This document shows, one piece after another, positions 1 to 5,809 of a stretch of DNA of 5,809 bases (position 1 is the stretch's first letter; every line of letters begins with the position of its first letter). The notes below the pieces were generated by a model. That model was given only the letters and a program-made list of their open reading frames with translations. It was not told the origin of the DNA and did not search any database. The translations under genes and the position numbers were made by a program. This DNA comes from an uncultured bacterium (lineage in GTDB: Bacteria > Hydrothermota > Tepidihabitantia > Tepidihabitantales > Tepidihabitantaceae). The DNA is taken from assembly GCA_937139435.1 (NCBI GenBank), contig CAKZPX010000021.1, forward strand, positions 1 to 5,809. The letters run 5' to 3'.

Positions 1-1236
<1,236 letters not shown>

Positions 1237-1264
1237 TGAATATCAGCCTGCCTCTTCTCCAAAT

Positions 1265-1276
1265 TGTCAAAGAGCA
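1265..1276 (-). promoter_or_regulatory. rRNA antitermination boxA
   Basis: On the minus strand this reads TGCTCTTTGACA, one base different from the E. coli rrn boxA (TGCTCTTTAACA). It lies about 22 bases after the predicted transcription start and about 28 bases before the 23S 5' end, where an rrn leader boxA is expected. By family knowledge, the NusB-NusE (S10) complex loads here to make polymerase resistant to Rho. Its presence in this short leader supports independent transcription of the 23S gene. Confidence 0.8.
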
Positions 1277-1304
1277 TATTTTCTCGTTTAAATTGGCTAA
1301 CTTA

Positions 1305-1357
1305 ATAATAATAAACTTTTATCTAAAAGTCAAGCAGAAAAATTGATTTTTAAAACC
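1305..1357 (-). promoter_or_regulatory. Strong sigma70-type promoter of the 23S gene with UP-like tract
   Basis: The minus strand carries TTGACT (1328-1333), a spacer of exactly 17 bases, and TATTAT (1305-1310); each box is 5 of 6 against consensus. Immediately upstream (about 1337-1357) is an A/T-tract region resembling an rRNA UP element. The predicted start is near 1298, giving a leader of about 60 bases that includes boxA. No coding sequence lies between this promoter and the 23S gene. Confidence 0.75.
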
Positions 1358-1369
1358 ATCTGGCAAAGA

Positions 1370-1398
1370 ATTATAACCAGTTGAAAAACCGAACGATA
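1370..1398 (-). promoter_or_regulatory. Possible second, upstream 23S promoter
   Basis: A perfect TATAAT (1370-1375, minus strand) lies about 65 bases upstream of the main -10 box. The hexamer 17 bases further up (TATCGT, 1393-1398) is a poor -35. Tandem P1/P2 promoters are common for rRNA, which makes this plausible, but the weak -35 keeps it tentative. Confidence 0.3.
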
Positions 1399-1436
1399 AA
1401 CAGCACACCCTGCAACACCATTCTGTTTATGTTTTT

Positions 1437-1467
1437 AAAAAAGCAACCCCTGGCTTTCAGGGGTTGC
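1437..1467 (-). terminator. Intrinsic terminator of the SWIB gene
   Basis: There is a perfect 10-bp stem with arms 1443-1452 and 1458-1467 (GCAACCCCTG paired with CAGGGGTTGC). The loop is 5 bases, and on the minus strand six T residues follow (1437-1442). It begins 28 bases after the SWIB stop codon. It separates SWIB transcription from the 23S promoter that follows on the same strand. Confidence 0.9.
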
Positions 1468-1495
1468 CCGATTCTGCTGTTACTTTGCCGCTATT

Positions 1496-1777
1496 TCAGA
1501 AGAGGTTGTTCTTCCTGATGTATGCCCAGAGCAGTTTCATCATCTCTCCGACCTTGACCGCACTCTTCTTGCCGAAAAGCGCCTGCAGGTCCGGAGTCAG
1601 TTTGATTGACCTCTTCATCAACGGACCGGTCCCGGTCATCAATTTATATTTCTTTACATACGCCCACAGTTTCTTGTTGATGTCCTTAACCTTGATTACC
1701 TTGCCGGGACCGAACACCGGTTGCATCGCATCGGTAAGTTTAACCGTGCGGTTCATTAACACTTGTCCTCTTGGCAT
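1496..1777 (-). CDS. Small basic SWIB-domain protein with near-duplicate halves
   Basis: This 93-residue protein is almost entirely one SWIB/MDM2-type domain. The family signature LWAYVKKYKL is at residues 37-46, a lysine/arginine linker (MKRSIKLT) at 54-61 and FGKK at 68-71. The last segment (LWAYIRKNNL, 83-92) repeats the first signature. Residues 7-47 and 53-93 align without gaps at 18 identities in 41. The protein is strongly basic (20 Lys/Arg, 4 Asp/Glu), which fits nucleic-acid or nucleoid binding. SWIB domains are best known from SWI/SNF chromatin remodellers and also occur in chlamydiae, alone or fused to topoisomerase I; the role of stand-alone bacterial forms is not settled. The start is ATG at 1777, with AAAGGAG six bases upstream. 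It has its own promoter and terminator and sits just upstream of the 23S unit. The family call is firm; the function is unknown. Confidence 0.85.
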   Translation of the reverse strand: MPRGQVLMNRTVKLTDAMQPVFGPGKVIKVKDINKKLWAYVKKYKLMTGTGPLMKRSIKLTPDLQALFGKKSAVKVGEMMKLLWAYIRKNNLF

Positions 1778-1783
1778 TTAGTG

Positions 1784-1790
1784 CTCCTTT
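1784..1790 (-). promoter_or_regulatory. Shine-Dalgarno site of the SWIB gene
   Basis: AAAGGAG on the minus strand, six bases before ATG 1777, decides this start over the in-frame ATG at residue 8. It is the clearest ribosome-binding site in the window and shows that the host uses canonical SD pairing for at least some genes. Confidence 0.8.
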
Positions 1791-1852
1791 CTGCCCTTGA
1801 GGGGCGGTTGAAAACCATCGTCTCCTCGTTGCCTCATAGTGCAACTTCCTCT

Positions 1853-1880
1853 ATTTTGAGGGAAAATTGCCCCCTGTCAA
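1853..1880 (-). promoter_or_regulatory. Predicted promoter of the SWIB gene
   Basis: A perfect TTGACA (1875-1880, minus strand) is followed after 16 bases by CAAAAT (1853-1858), 4 of 6 against TATAAT. The predicted start is near 1846, giving a leader of roughly 70 bases. A short GC hairpin in that leader (arms 1793-1796 and 1802-1805) lies just before the Shine-Dalgarno site. The -35 is convincing and the -10 moderate. Confidence 0.5.
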
Positions 1881-1895
1881 GGAGAACTTACAGGC

Positions 1896-1952
1896 AAAAA
1901 AACACCCCGACTGAGGAAGATTAAGACGCAGGCAGCACTTTAAAAAAACACC
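1896..1952. repeat. Pair of 11-base direct repeats in the divergent intergenic region
   Basis: AAAAAAACACC occurs at 1896-1906 and again at 1942-1952, 46 bases apart. The pair lies between the divergent SWIB and zinc-ribbon promoters. It may be a pair of protein-binding sites or bent A-tract DNA upstream of the SWIB promoter, or chance in an A-rich stretch. Confidence 0.35.
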
Positions 1953-2020
1953 TTTCCCATCGCTCTGAAACAAGCCCGGGCTTAAAAATCGCGACCTGAA
2001 GGCTGTGACAACCGCAACAC

Positions 2021-2049
2021 TTGACATTCCCAGTTTTTCTTACTATTAT
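2021..2049 (+). promoter_or_regulatory. Consensus-like promoter of the zinc-ribbon gene
   Basis: A perfect TTGACA (2021-2026), a 17-base spacer and TATTAT (2044-2049) form a near-ideal sigma70-type promoter. The predicted start is about 2056, only around 9 bases before the ATG at 2065 and within the GAGGA motif at 2055-2059. The promoter therefore excludes the longer in-frame reading that would start at GTG 2005. Confidence 0.75.
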
Positions 2050-2064
2050 TTAGTGAGGACGGCT

Positions 2065-2343
2065 ATGTCAGAAGCGCCAATTATCAAACGCGGCGACCGC
2101 TACTTCTGTCCCGAATGTGGTCATCTGATGCCCCGCCTGCACAAATCCTGTCAGATGTGCCATCTGGAATTTAAGGGTATGGTCAAAGATGAAACCCGTT
2201 CTCCCACCGACCCGCTGAAAATTCCTGAAATTGAAGAAAAATACGAAGAGGTTCACATCCAGCGCTACATCTGGAGTGCAATCGGCGGCATCCTCTTCCT
2301 CGGCGCAATCGCTGTTCTACTTATTATACTATTCCGGCGCTGA
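2065..2343 (+). CDS. Zinc-ribbon, tail-anchored membrane protein of unknown function
   Basis: This 92-residue protein has an N-terminal rubredoxin/zinc-ribbon-like knuckle pair, CPEC at 15-18 and CQMC at 29-32, likely binding one structural zinc. A charged linker follows (about 40-67, rich in Glu, Lys and Pro). A single hydrophobic segment spans about 69-90 and ends in Arg-Arg. This suggests a membrane-anchored protein with the zinc ribbon in the cytoplasm, since no signal peptide is seen. The ATG at 2065 is chosen because GAGGA lies 5 bases upstream and because the promoter overlaps any longer start. It appears monocistronic: a 241-base gap separates it from der, although no clear terminator is visible. 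I do not recognise a named family; it could be a small regulatory or assembly factor. Confidence 0.8.
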   Translation: MSEAPIIKRGDRYFCPECGHLMPRLHKSCQMCHLEFKGMVKDETRSPTDPLKIPEIEEKYEEVHIQRYIWSAIGGILFLGAIAVLLIILFRR

Positions 2344-2584
2344 CCGCATCTCTCAACCGCAACCACTACCAAACGCAGAACTGCCCTGATTTATCGGCCC
2401 GAAAAGAAAGAGATTATCATTCTCGCCACAATTTTAACCCGGCATCTAACCGCTGATTTTACCCGGCACCTTTTCAGTCTCCGCCTCTCATTTTATTATT
2501 CCCAACTTTCATCTCCCTTAATTTACCGGGGCAACCAGAAACTCCTCTTGACTCATTGCTGTCATCCATTAGGCTATTAATCTC
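2344..2584. other. Non-coding stretch between the zinc-ribbon gene and der
   Basis: No convincing gene, RNA or terminator is visible in these 241 bases. It holds three related short motifs: ATTTTAACCCGGCA at 2431-2444, ATTTTACCCGGCA at 2456-2468 and the looser ATTTACCGGGGCA at 2521-2533. The der promoter candidate is at its right end. Confidence 0.5.
2548..2575 (+). promoter_or_regulatory. Possible der promoter giving a leaderless mRNA
   Basis: TTGACT (2548-2553) is followed after 16 bases by TAGGCT (2570-2575), which keeps the T, A and final T of a -10 box. The predicted start is near 2582, about 3 bases before the der ATG. No Shine-Dalgarno motif exists in front of that ATG, which is consistent with a leaderless transcript. 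The -10 is weak. Confidence 0.4.
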
Positions 2585-3862
2585 ATGGCAACTGTGGTAA
2601 TCGTCGGCAGACCCAACGTCGGCAAATCAACTCTGTTTAACCGCATCGCTGGTGGTCGGATCGCCATCACCCTTCGGGAACCGGGCATCACCCGCGACCG
2701 GTTAATCCGCACCGCTGAGTGGCAGGGACGACAATTTACTGTAATTGACACCGGTGGTTTTGTCCCGAACACCACCGCCACAATTGAGCAGGAAATTGCC
2801 CGTCAGGTCAACATCGCCATCAATGAAGCGGACGTCGTCATCCTCGTGGTGGATGGTACCACCGGACCCCTGCCCGCAGATGAGGACATCGTCCTGCGCC
2901 TGCGCCAGCAGGGTAAACAGTTTCTCCTTGCAGTTAATAAATGGGATAAAAAGAATTTTGAACTCAGCGACTTTCACCGGCTGGGCAACGAAAAAATCTT
3001 TCCCATTTCTGCCGAGCATGGGACCGGCGTTGCCGAACTCCTGGAACAGGTTATCAGCCAGTTGCCTTCGGACAGGAGACCCAGCGCCCCGGTAAAAGAG
3101 ATTGCCCTGGCAATCCTCGGCCGACCCAATGTTGGCAAATCAACCCTGCTCAACCGTCTTCTCGGACGGGAACGGGCGATCGTCACCCCGTTACCTGGAA
3201 CCACCCGCGACACCGTGGAGGACATCTTTCAGTGGGAAGACACCATTTTTCGGGTCATTGACACCGCCGGTATCCGTCGGCGCTCCCATATCACCGCACC
3301 GGTGGAGTTTTACTCGGTGCGCCGGGCGATCACCGCCATTGACCGTAGTGATATCGCCCTGATAATGATTGACGCCACCGAAGGTCCAACCACCCAGGAT
3401 AAACGGATTATCAACCTCGTGACCGAACGCGGTAAAGGGCTGGTGGTTGTCGCCAACAAAACCGACTTAATTCCCCGTCAACTGGAGAAAAAGGTTAAAG
3501 AGTTCATCACCAACCGCCTCCAGTTTGTCAGTTACGCCCCGCTGGTCTACACCTCGCTGTTAAAGGGAAAAGGTGTGACCGATGTCATCCGCCAGGCAAA
3601 GGCGGTATATCATTCCGGTGCGATGCGCCTGAGTAAAAAATTCCTCAACCTCACCCTGCTGGAACAACTGAAAAGCAACCCACCGGGGATAAAGGTGCGG
3701 GTCCTCGGTATCAGCCAGACCGGTATCCGTCCCCCGGTCTTTCGTCTGCGCCTTTCTGACCCTGATGCCGCTGACACCCGCTATCAGCGCTATGTCGTCA
3801 ACCTGATCCGGGAGCAGTTTAAATTCACCGGTTACCCGATTAAACTCCATGTCACCGTCTAA
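2585..3862 (+). CDS. der: Ribosome-assembly GTPase Der (EngA)
   Basis: This 425-residue protein has the tandem GTPase arrangement unique to Der/EngA, which promotes late 50S subunit maturation at the 23S rRNA. The first G domain has GRPNVGKS (8-15), GITRDR (34-39), DTGG (55-58), NKWD (118-121) and SAEHG (142-146). The second has GRPNVGKS (179-186), PGTTRD (204-209), DTAG (226-229) and NKTD (291-294). The C-terminal KH-like domain (about 350-425) includes PPVFRLRLSDP, RYQRYVVNLIRE and the final GYPIKL. Length is normal for the family. The start is fixed because the P-loop begins at residue 8, although no Shine-Dalgarno site precedes it. In the second G domain the G5 motif, usually SA, reads TSLLKG (323-328). 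The gene overlaps the downstream LCP gene by 14 bases, suggesting a shared transcript. Confidence 0.97.
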   Translation: MATVVIVGRPNVGKSTLFNRIAGGRIAITLREPGITRDRLIRTAEWQGRQFTVIDTGGFVPNTTATIEQEIARQVNIAINEADVVILVVDGTTGPLPADEDIVLRLRQQGKQFLLAVNKWDKKNFELSDFHRLGNEKIFPISAEHGTGVAELLEQVISQLPSDRRPSAPVKEIALAILGRPNVGKSTLLNRLLGRERAIVTPLPGTTRDTVEDIFQWEDTIFRVIDTAGIRRRSHITAPVEFYSVRRAITAIDRSDIALIMIDATEGPTTQDKRIINLVTERGKGLVVVANKTDLIPRQLEKKVKEFITNRLQFVSYAPLVYTSLLKGKGVTDVIRQAKAVYHSGAMRLSKKFLNLTLLEQLKSNPPGIKVRVLGISQTGIRPPVFRLRLSDPDAADTRYQRYVVNLIREQFKFTGYPIKLHVTV

Positions 3863-4952
3863 AACTCGCCGGCTGATATTACCGGCAATCGCCGTGTTGC
3901 TGTTTCTTTTTCTACTGGGTATTGTCCTCTACCTTTTTCTTCCCCGTGGCTATCGCCAGATTACCACCACCCTGATGCCCGGACCGGGTGGCGAAATCAA
4001 CATCCTGATTATCGGCAAGGATGCCCGGGCACTCAACCCGGCACTTGACCGTGGTGGCGCCACCCGCATCCCCCGGGAGAAGACCGCACACGCTGATGTG
4101 GTGATTGTCTGCCATATCAATCTTGCCTCCAACTGGGTCAACTTTGTTACCCTGCCCCGCGACCTTCTGGTGGTTGTCCCCGGTGTTACCACCGCCCAGT
4201 CACCAACCGACTTCAGCCGGATGGAAAAACTCACCCATACCCATGCCATTGGTGGTGAACCGCTGCTCCGACGCACCGTAGAAAACCTGCTCGGCATCAA
4301 AATCCACCGCTTCATCGCCTTTGACTTTGACACATTCCGGATGGTGTTCCGTCTCCTCCGTTCCTTTATTCCGCCCATCCGCCTTGGCAAACAAAAACTG
4401 GCTGACCCGAACCAGGCGCTCAAGTTTGTTCGCCAGCGCTATGGATTAACCTATGATGACCTTGACCGCTGCCGCAACACATTAAACTTTATTAACACCA
4501 TCATCCGTGCCAGCTGGCGCTTCACTAACACCAGAGTGGGTGAAATGATAATCAAGCAGGTATTCAACATCATCGGTGATGACACCGACCTCACCCCCGC
4601 CGATGTCGCCCAGCTCATCAATGAACTTCACCACCGACAGTTTACCCCGCAGCGGGTGCGAATGGCGGTTCTGGTCAGCGAAGGCAGACCGGTAACCCTT
4701 GACCGCTACGCAATGACCCTTTCCTGCTATCTGCCCATCTATCCGGAGATAGAAAAACAGGTGGAGTTCTTCTTAAAGGACAATGAACGCATCCAGGCGC
4801 TGGACTTCATGACCCAGCAACCATACTTCTCTCCTGATTATATGGCAGTTGACTACGACATCCTGCCCTCGCCGGTTACCGACACCACCCAGCGCCAGAA
4901 ACTGGCGGAAAATGTTTTAAAGAAGCTGCTGTTACCTGAAGAAACTATCTAA
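3849..4952 (+). CDS. LytR-CpsA-Psr (LCP) family cell-envelope protein
   Basis: This 367-residue protein has a short cytoplasmic N-terminus (MSPSKTRR), one membrane segment (about 9-31) and an extracytoplasmic LCP domain (about 48-220). Family landmarks are INILIIGKDAR (50-60), ADVVIVCHIN (82-91), TLPRD (101-105), the AIGG segment with RRTVENLLG (133-149), FIAFDFDTF (155-163) and LKFVRQRY plus DLDRCR (191-209). The Arg residues of PRD, RQR and DxxRxR correspond to those that bind the polyprenyl-pyrophosphate of known LCP enzymes, which attach glycopolymers to the cell wall. The usual GGV motif after the FxxF region is replaced by a SFIPPIRLG segment. Residues 220-367 form an extra C-terminal region I do not recognise. 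It overlaps the end of der in another frame and has no Shine-Dalgarno site, so translational coupling is likely. The family is well supported; the polymer attached is unknown. Confidence 0.88.
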   Translation: MSPSKTRRLILPAIAVLLFLFLLGIVLYLFLPRGYRQITTTLMPGPGGEINILIIGKDARALNPALDRGGATRIPREKTAHADVVIVCHINLASNWVNFVTLPRDLLVVVPGVTTAQSPTDFSRMEKLTHTHAIGGEPLLRRTVENLLGIKIHRFIAFDFDTFRMVFRLLRSFIPPIRLGKQKLADPNQALKFVRQRYGLTYDDLDRCRNTLNFINTIIRASWRFTNTRVGEMIIKQVFNIIGDDTDLTPADVAQLINELHHRQFTPQRVRMAVLVSEGRPVTLDRYAMTLSCYLPIYPEIEKQVEFFLKDNERIQALDFMTQQPYFSPDYMAVDYDILPSPVTDTTQRQKLAENVLKKLLLPEETI

Positions 4953-5809
4953 CCGGCAAGTGTCTGCCGGAGCGCCGCCTGTCCGGCGCCAACCCTTCGG
5001 GCATCACCACCGCCCTCAGCGATATCTGCCCGACCACCGCCACCGTGCCCAGCGCAAGCGTAGCCAGAGCCAGCGTCTTCCACTGGACGGGCAATCCCGC
5101 AAACATTGCCGGCAGAGGCATGGAGTTCACGGCGCCCGACACCAGAAACGTCAGCACCAATCCTGCTGCGCCGCTCAACACTGCCAGCAGAACTCCTTCC
5201 AGAAAGAAGTCCAGCAGGATGCGCCGCCGCGTCGCACCCAGCGCTTTCTTCAGTCCGATCTCGTTGGTCCGCTCCGCCACGGCGATCATCATGGTGTTCA
5301 TCACTCCGATGCCTCCCAGCGACAGCGTGATCAGCGCCACCGCGCCCAGAAAAATCTCTGTGGCATTAAAGATGGCGTCGAACATCTGCGCGCTCTCGAT
5401 GGAATCGAAGATCCGCAGCGCACCCTTGTCCGTGGGCGAGAAGCCGTGCGCCCGCCCCAGCACTTCACGCACCTGCCGCTGAGCCTCTTCCCACTTCGAG
5501 ATGTCCGCCGGACGGTACAGGAACCCATACAGGCGATGCTCGGCGTATACCTGCCGGTCGGAAGGCGCGTCGCGCAGCAGCGCCGTGTGCGGGATCAGGA
5601 TCTTGTCGTTATCCCAGCCGTCGTAGGAGCTGTTCTGCTCCTTCTCGCCCATGACGCCAATGACTTCGTACGGATAGCCGTTCACGTAGATCCGCTCTCC
5701 GATGGGCTTCGGATTCTGTTCGAACAGTTGCCTGCGGACGCTGGCGCCGAGCACGGCAACGCGCCGCGCCTCACGCACGTCGGCTTCCGAGACGGGACGT
5801 CCAATCTCC
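4945..5809 (-). CDS. MacB/FtsX-type ABC transporter permease, C-terminal part (5' end beyond the window)
   Basis: The frame is open to the right edge (first visible residues EIGRPVSEADV), so the start is missing. About 287 residues are present. First comes the end of the periplasmic MacB core domain (VAVLGASVRRQLF, then PIGERIYVNGYPYEVIGVM). The FtsX-type membrane domain follows. Its signature is GGIGVMNTMMIAVAERTNEIGLKKALGATRRR, preceded by a hydrophobic helix and followed by two more (about VLLAVLSGAAGLVLTFLVSG and TLALATLALGTVAVV). Such permeases pair with a MacB-type ATPase for export or lipoprotein-related transport. The C-terminus (after VAVV) diverges from the usual PARRAA...P..ALR ending, though RAVVMPEGL vaguely resembles it. 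Codon use is unlike der: 7 of 8 lysines are AAG here against 5 of 23 there, and the DNA is clearly GC-richer. The stop lies inside the LCP gene's last codons. Foreign origin or an assembly join is possible. Confidence 0.88.
   Translation of the reverse strand, partial: EIGRPVSEADVREARRVAVLGASVRRQLFEQNPKPIGERIYVNGYPYEVIGVMGEKEQNSSYDGWDNDKILIPHTALLRDAPSDRQVYAEHRLYGFLYRPADISKWEEAQRQVREVLGRAHGFSPTDKGALRIFDSIESAQMFDAIFNATEIFLGAVALITLSLGGIGVMNTMMIAVAERTNEIGLKKALGATRRRILLDFFLEGVLLAVLSGAAGLVLTFLVSGAVNSMPLPAMFAGLPVQWKTLALATLALGTVAVVGQISLRAVVMPEGLAPDRRRSGRHLPVR
4953..4989. terminator. Two small hairpins between the convergent genes, possible weak terminator
   Basis: Directly after the LCP stop codon, CCGGCA (4953-4958) pairs with TGCCGG (4965-4970) around the loop AGTGTC. 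A second 6-bp stem, GCGCCG (4972-4977) with CGGCGC (4984-4989), has loop CCTGTC. Neither is followed by a T tract on either strand, so intrinsic termination is uncertain. Both lie within the coding sequence of the permease. Confidence 0.3.

Noticed and set aside
1237..1440. 16S gene, tRNA or 16S-23S spacer upstream of the 23S
   Set aside because: No 16S 3' end, anti-Shine-Dalgarno sequence or tRNA-like fold is visible; the stretch holds promoter and leader elements only.
1754..1756. Alternative SWIB start at the in-frame ATG of residue 8
   Set aside because: A weaker GAGGA precedes it; the ATG at 1777 has the better AAAGGAG at ideal spacing. The domain is complete with either start.
1464..1781. 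Open frame on the plus strand opposite the SWIB gene
   Set aside because: It is the antisense of a gene with a clear domain, Shine-Dalgarno site and terminator, and it runs across that terminator.
2005..2064. N-terminal extension of the zinc-ribbon protein from GTG 2005
   Set aside because: The extension spans a near-perfect promoter, so it would not be in the transcript, and a Shine-Dalgarno motif sits before ATG 2065.
5045..5482. Plus-strand open frames opposite the MacB-like permease
   Set aside because: They are GC-rich antisense shadows with no recognisable motif, whereas the minus strand shows the complete FtsX-type signature.

Overview
The window looks like bacterial metagenome or draft-genome sequence. 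Most of it has mid-range GC (roughly 50-55%), with a visibly GC-richer right end. The organism cannot be named from the sequence. The 23S rRNA, Der GTPase and LCP-family protein are clearly bacterial. A 23S gene with its own promoter and no adjacent 16S is known from scattered lineages such as Thermus, Leptospira and some uncultured phyla.

Layout. Positions 1-1236 hold the 5' part (about 1.24 kb) of a 23S rRNA gene on the minus strand, which runs off the left edge. Its 5' flank (1237-1440) contains a strong sigma70-type promoter, an AT-rich UP-like tract and a near-perfect rRNA antitermination boxA, but no 16S or tRNA. Upstream on the same strand is a small, very basic SWIB-domain protein (1496-1777) closed by an intrinsic terminator (1437-1467). 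This separates the 23S unit from anything further upstream. A divergent intergenic region with promoters in both directions leads to a 92-residue zinc-ribbon, tail-anchored membrane protein (2065-2343, plus). A 241-base non-coding stretch follows, then der (2585-3862), which overlaps a LytR-CpsA-Psr (LCP) cell-envelope protein (3849-4952) by 14 bases. The right end (4945-5809, minus) is the C-terminal part of a MacB/FtsX-type ABC transporter permease that runs off the edge and converges on the LCP gene with an 8-base overlap.

How it fits together. The 23S gene and der belong to large-subunit ribosome production and maturation. The LCP protein would act at the cell envelope and is probably cotranscribed with der. 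The SWIB protein may bind nucleic acid or the nucleoid. The MacB-like piece differs sharply in codon choice from der, so it may be transferred DNA or an assembly join near 4945-4955.

The points most worth a second look are the free-standing 23S unit, the SWIB domain whose two halves are strikingly similar to each other, the start sites with little or no leader, and the compositional break at the right end. I did not find a clear new defence, mobile or CRISPR system.
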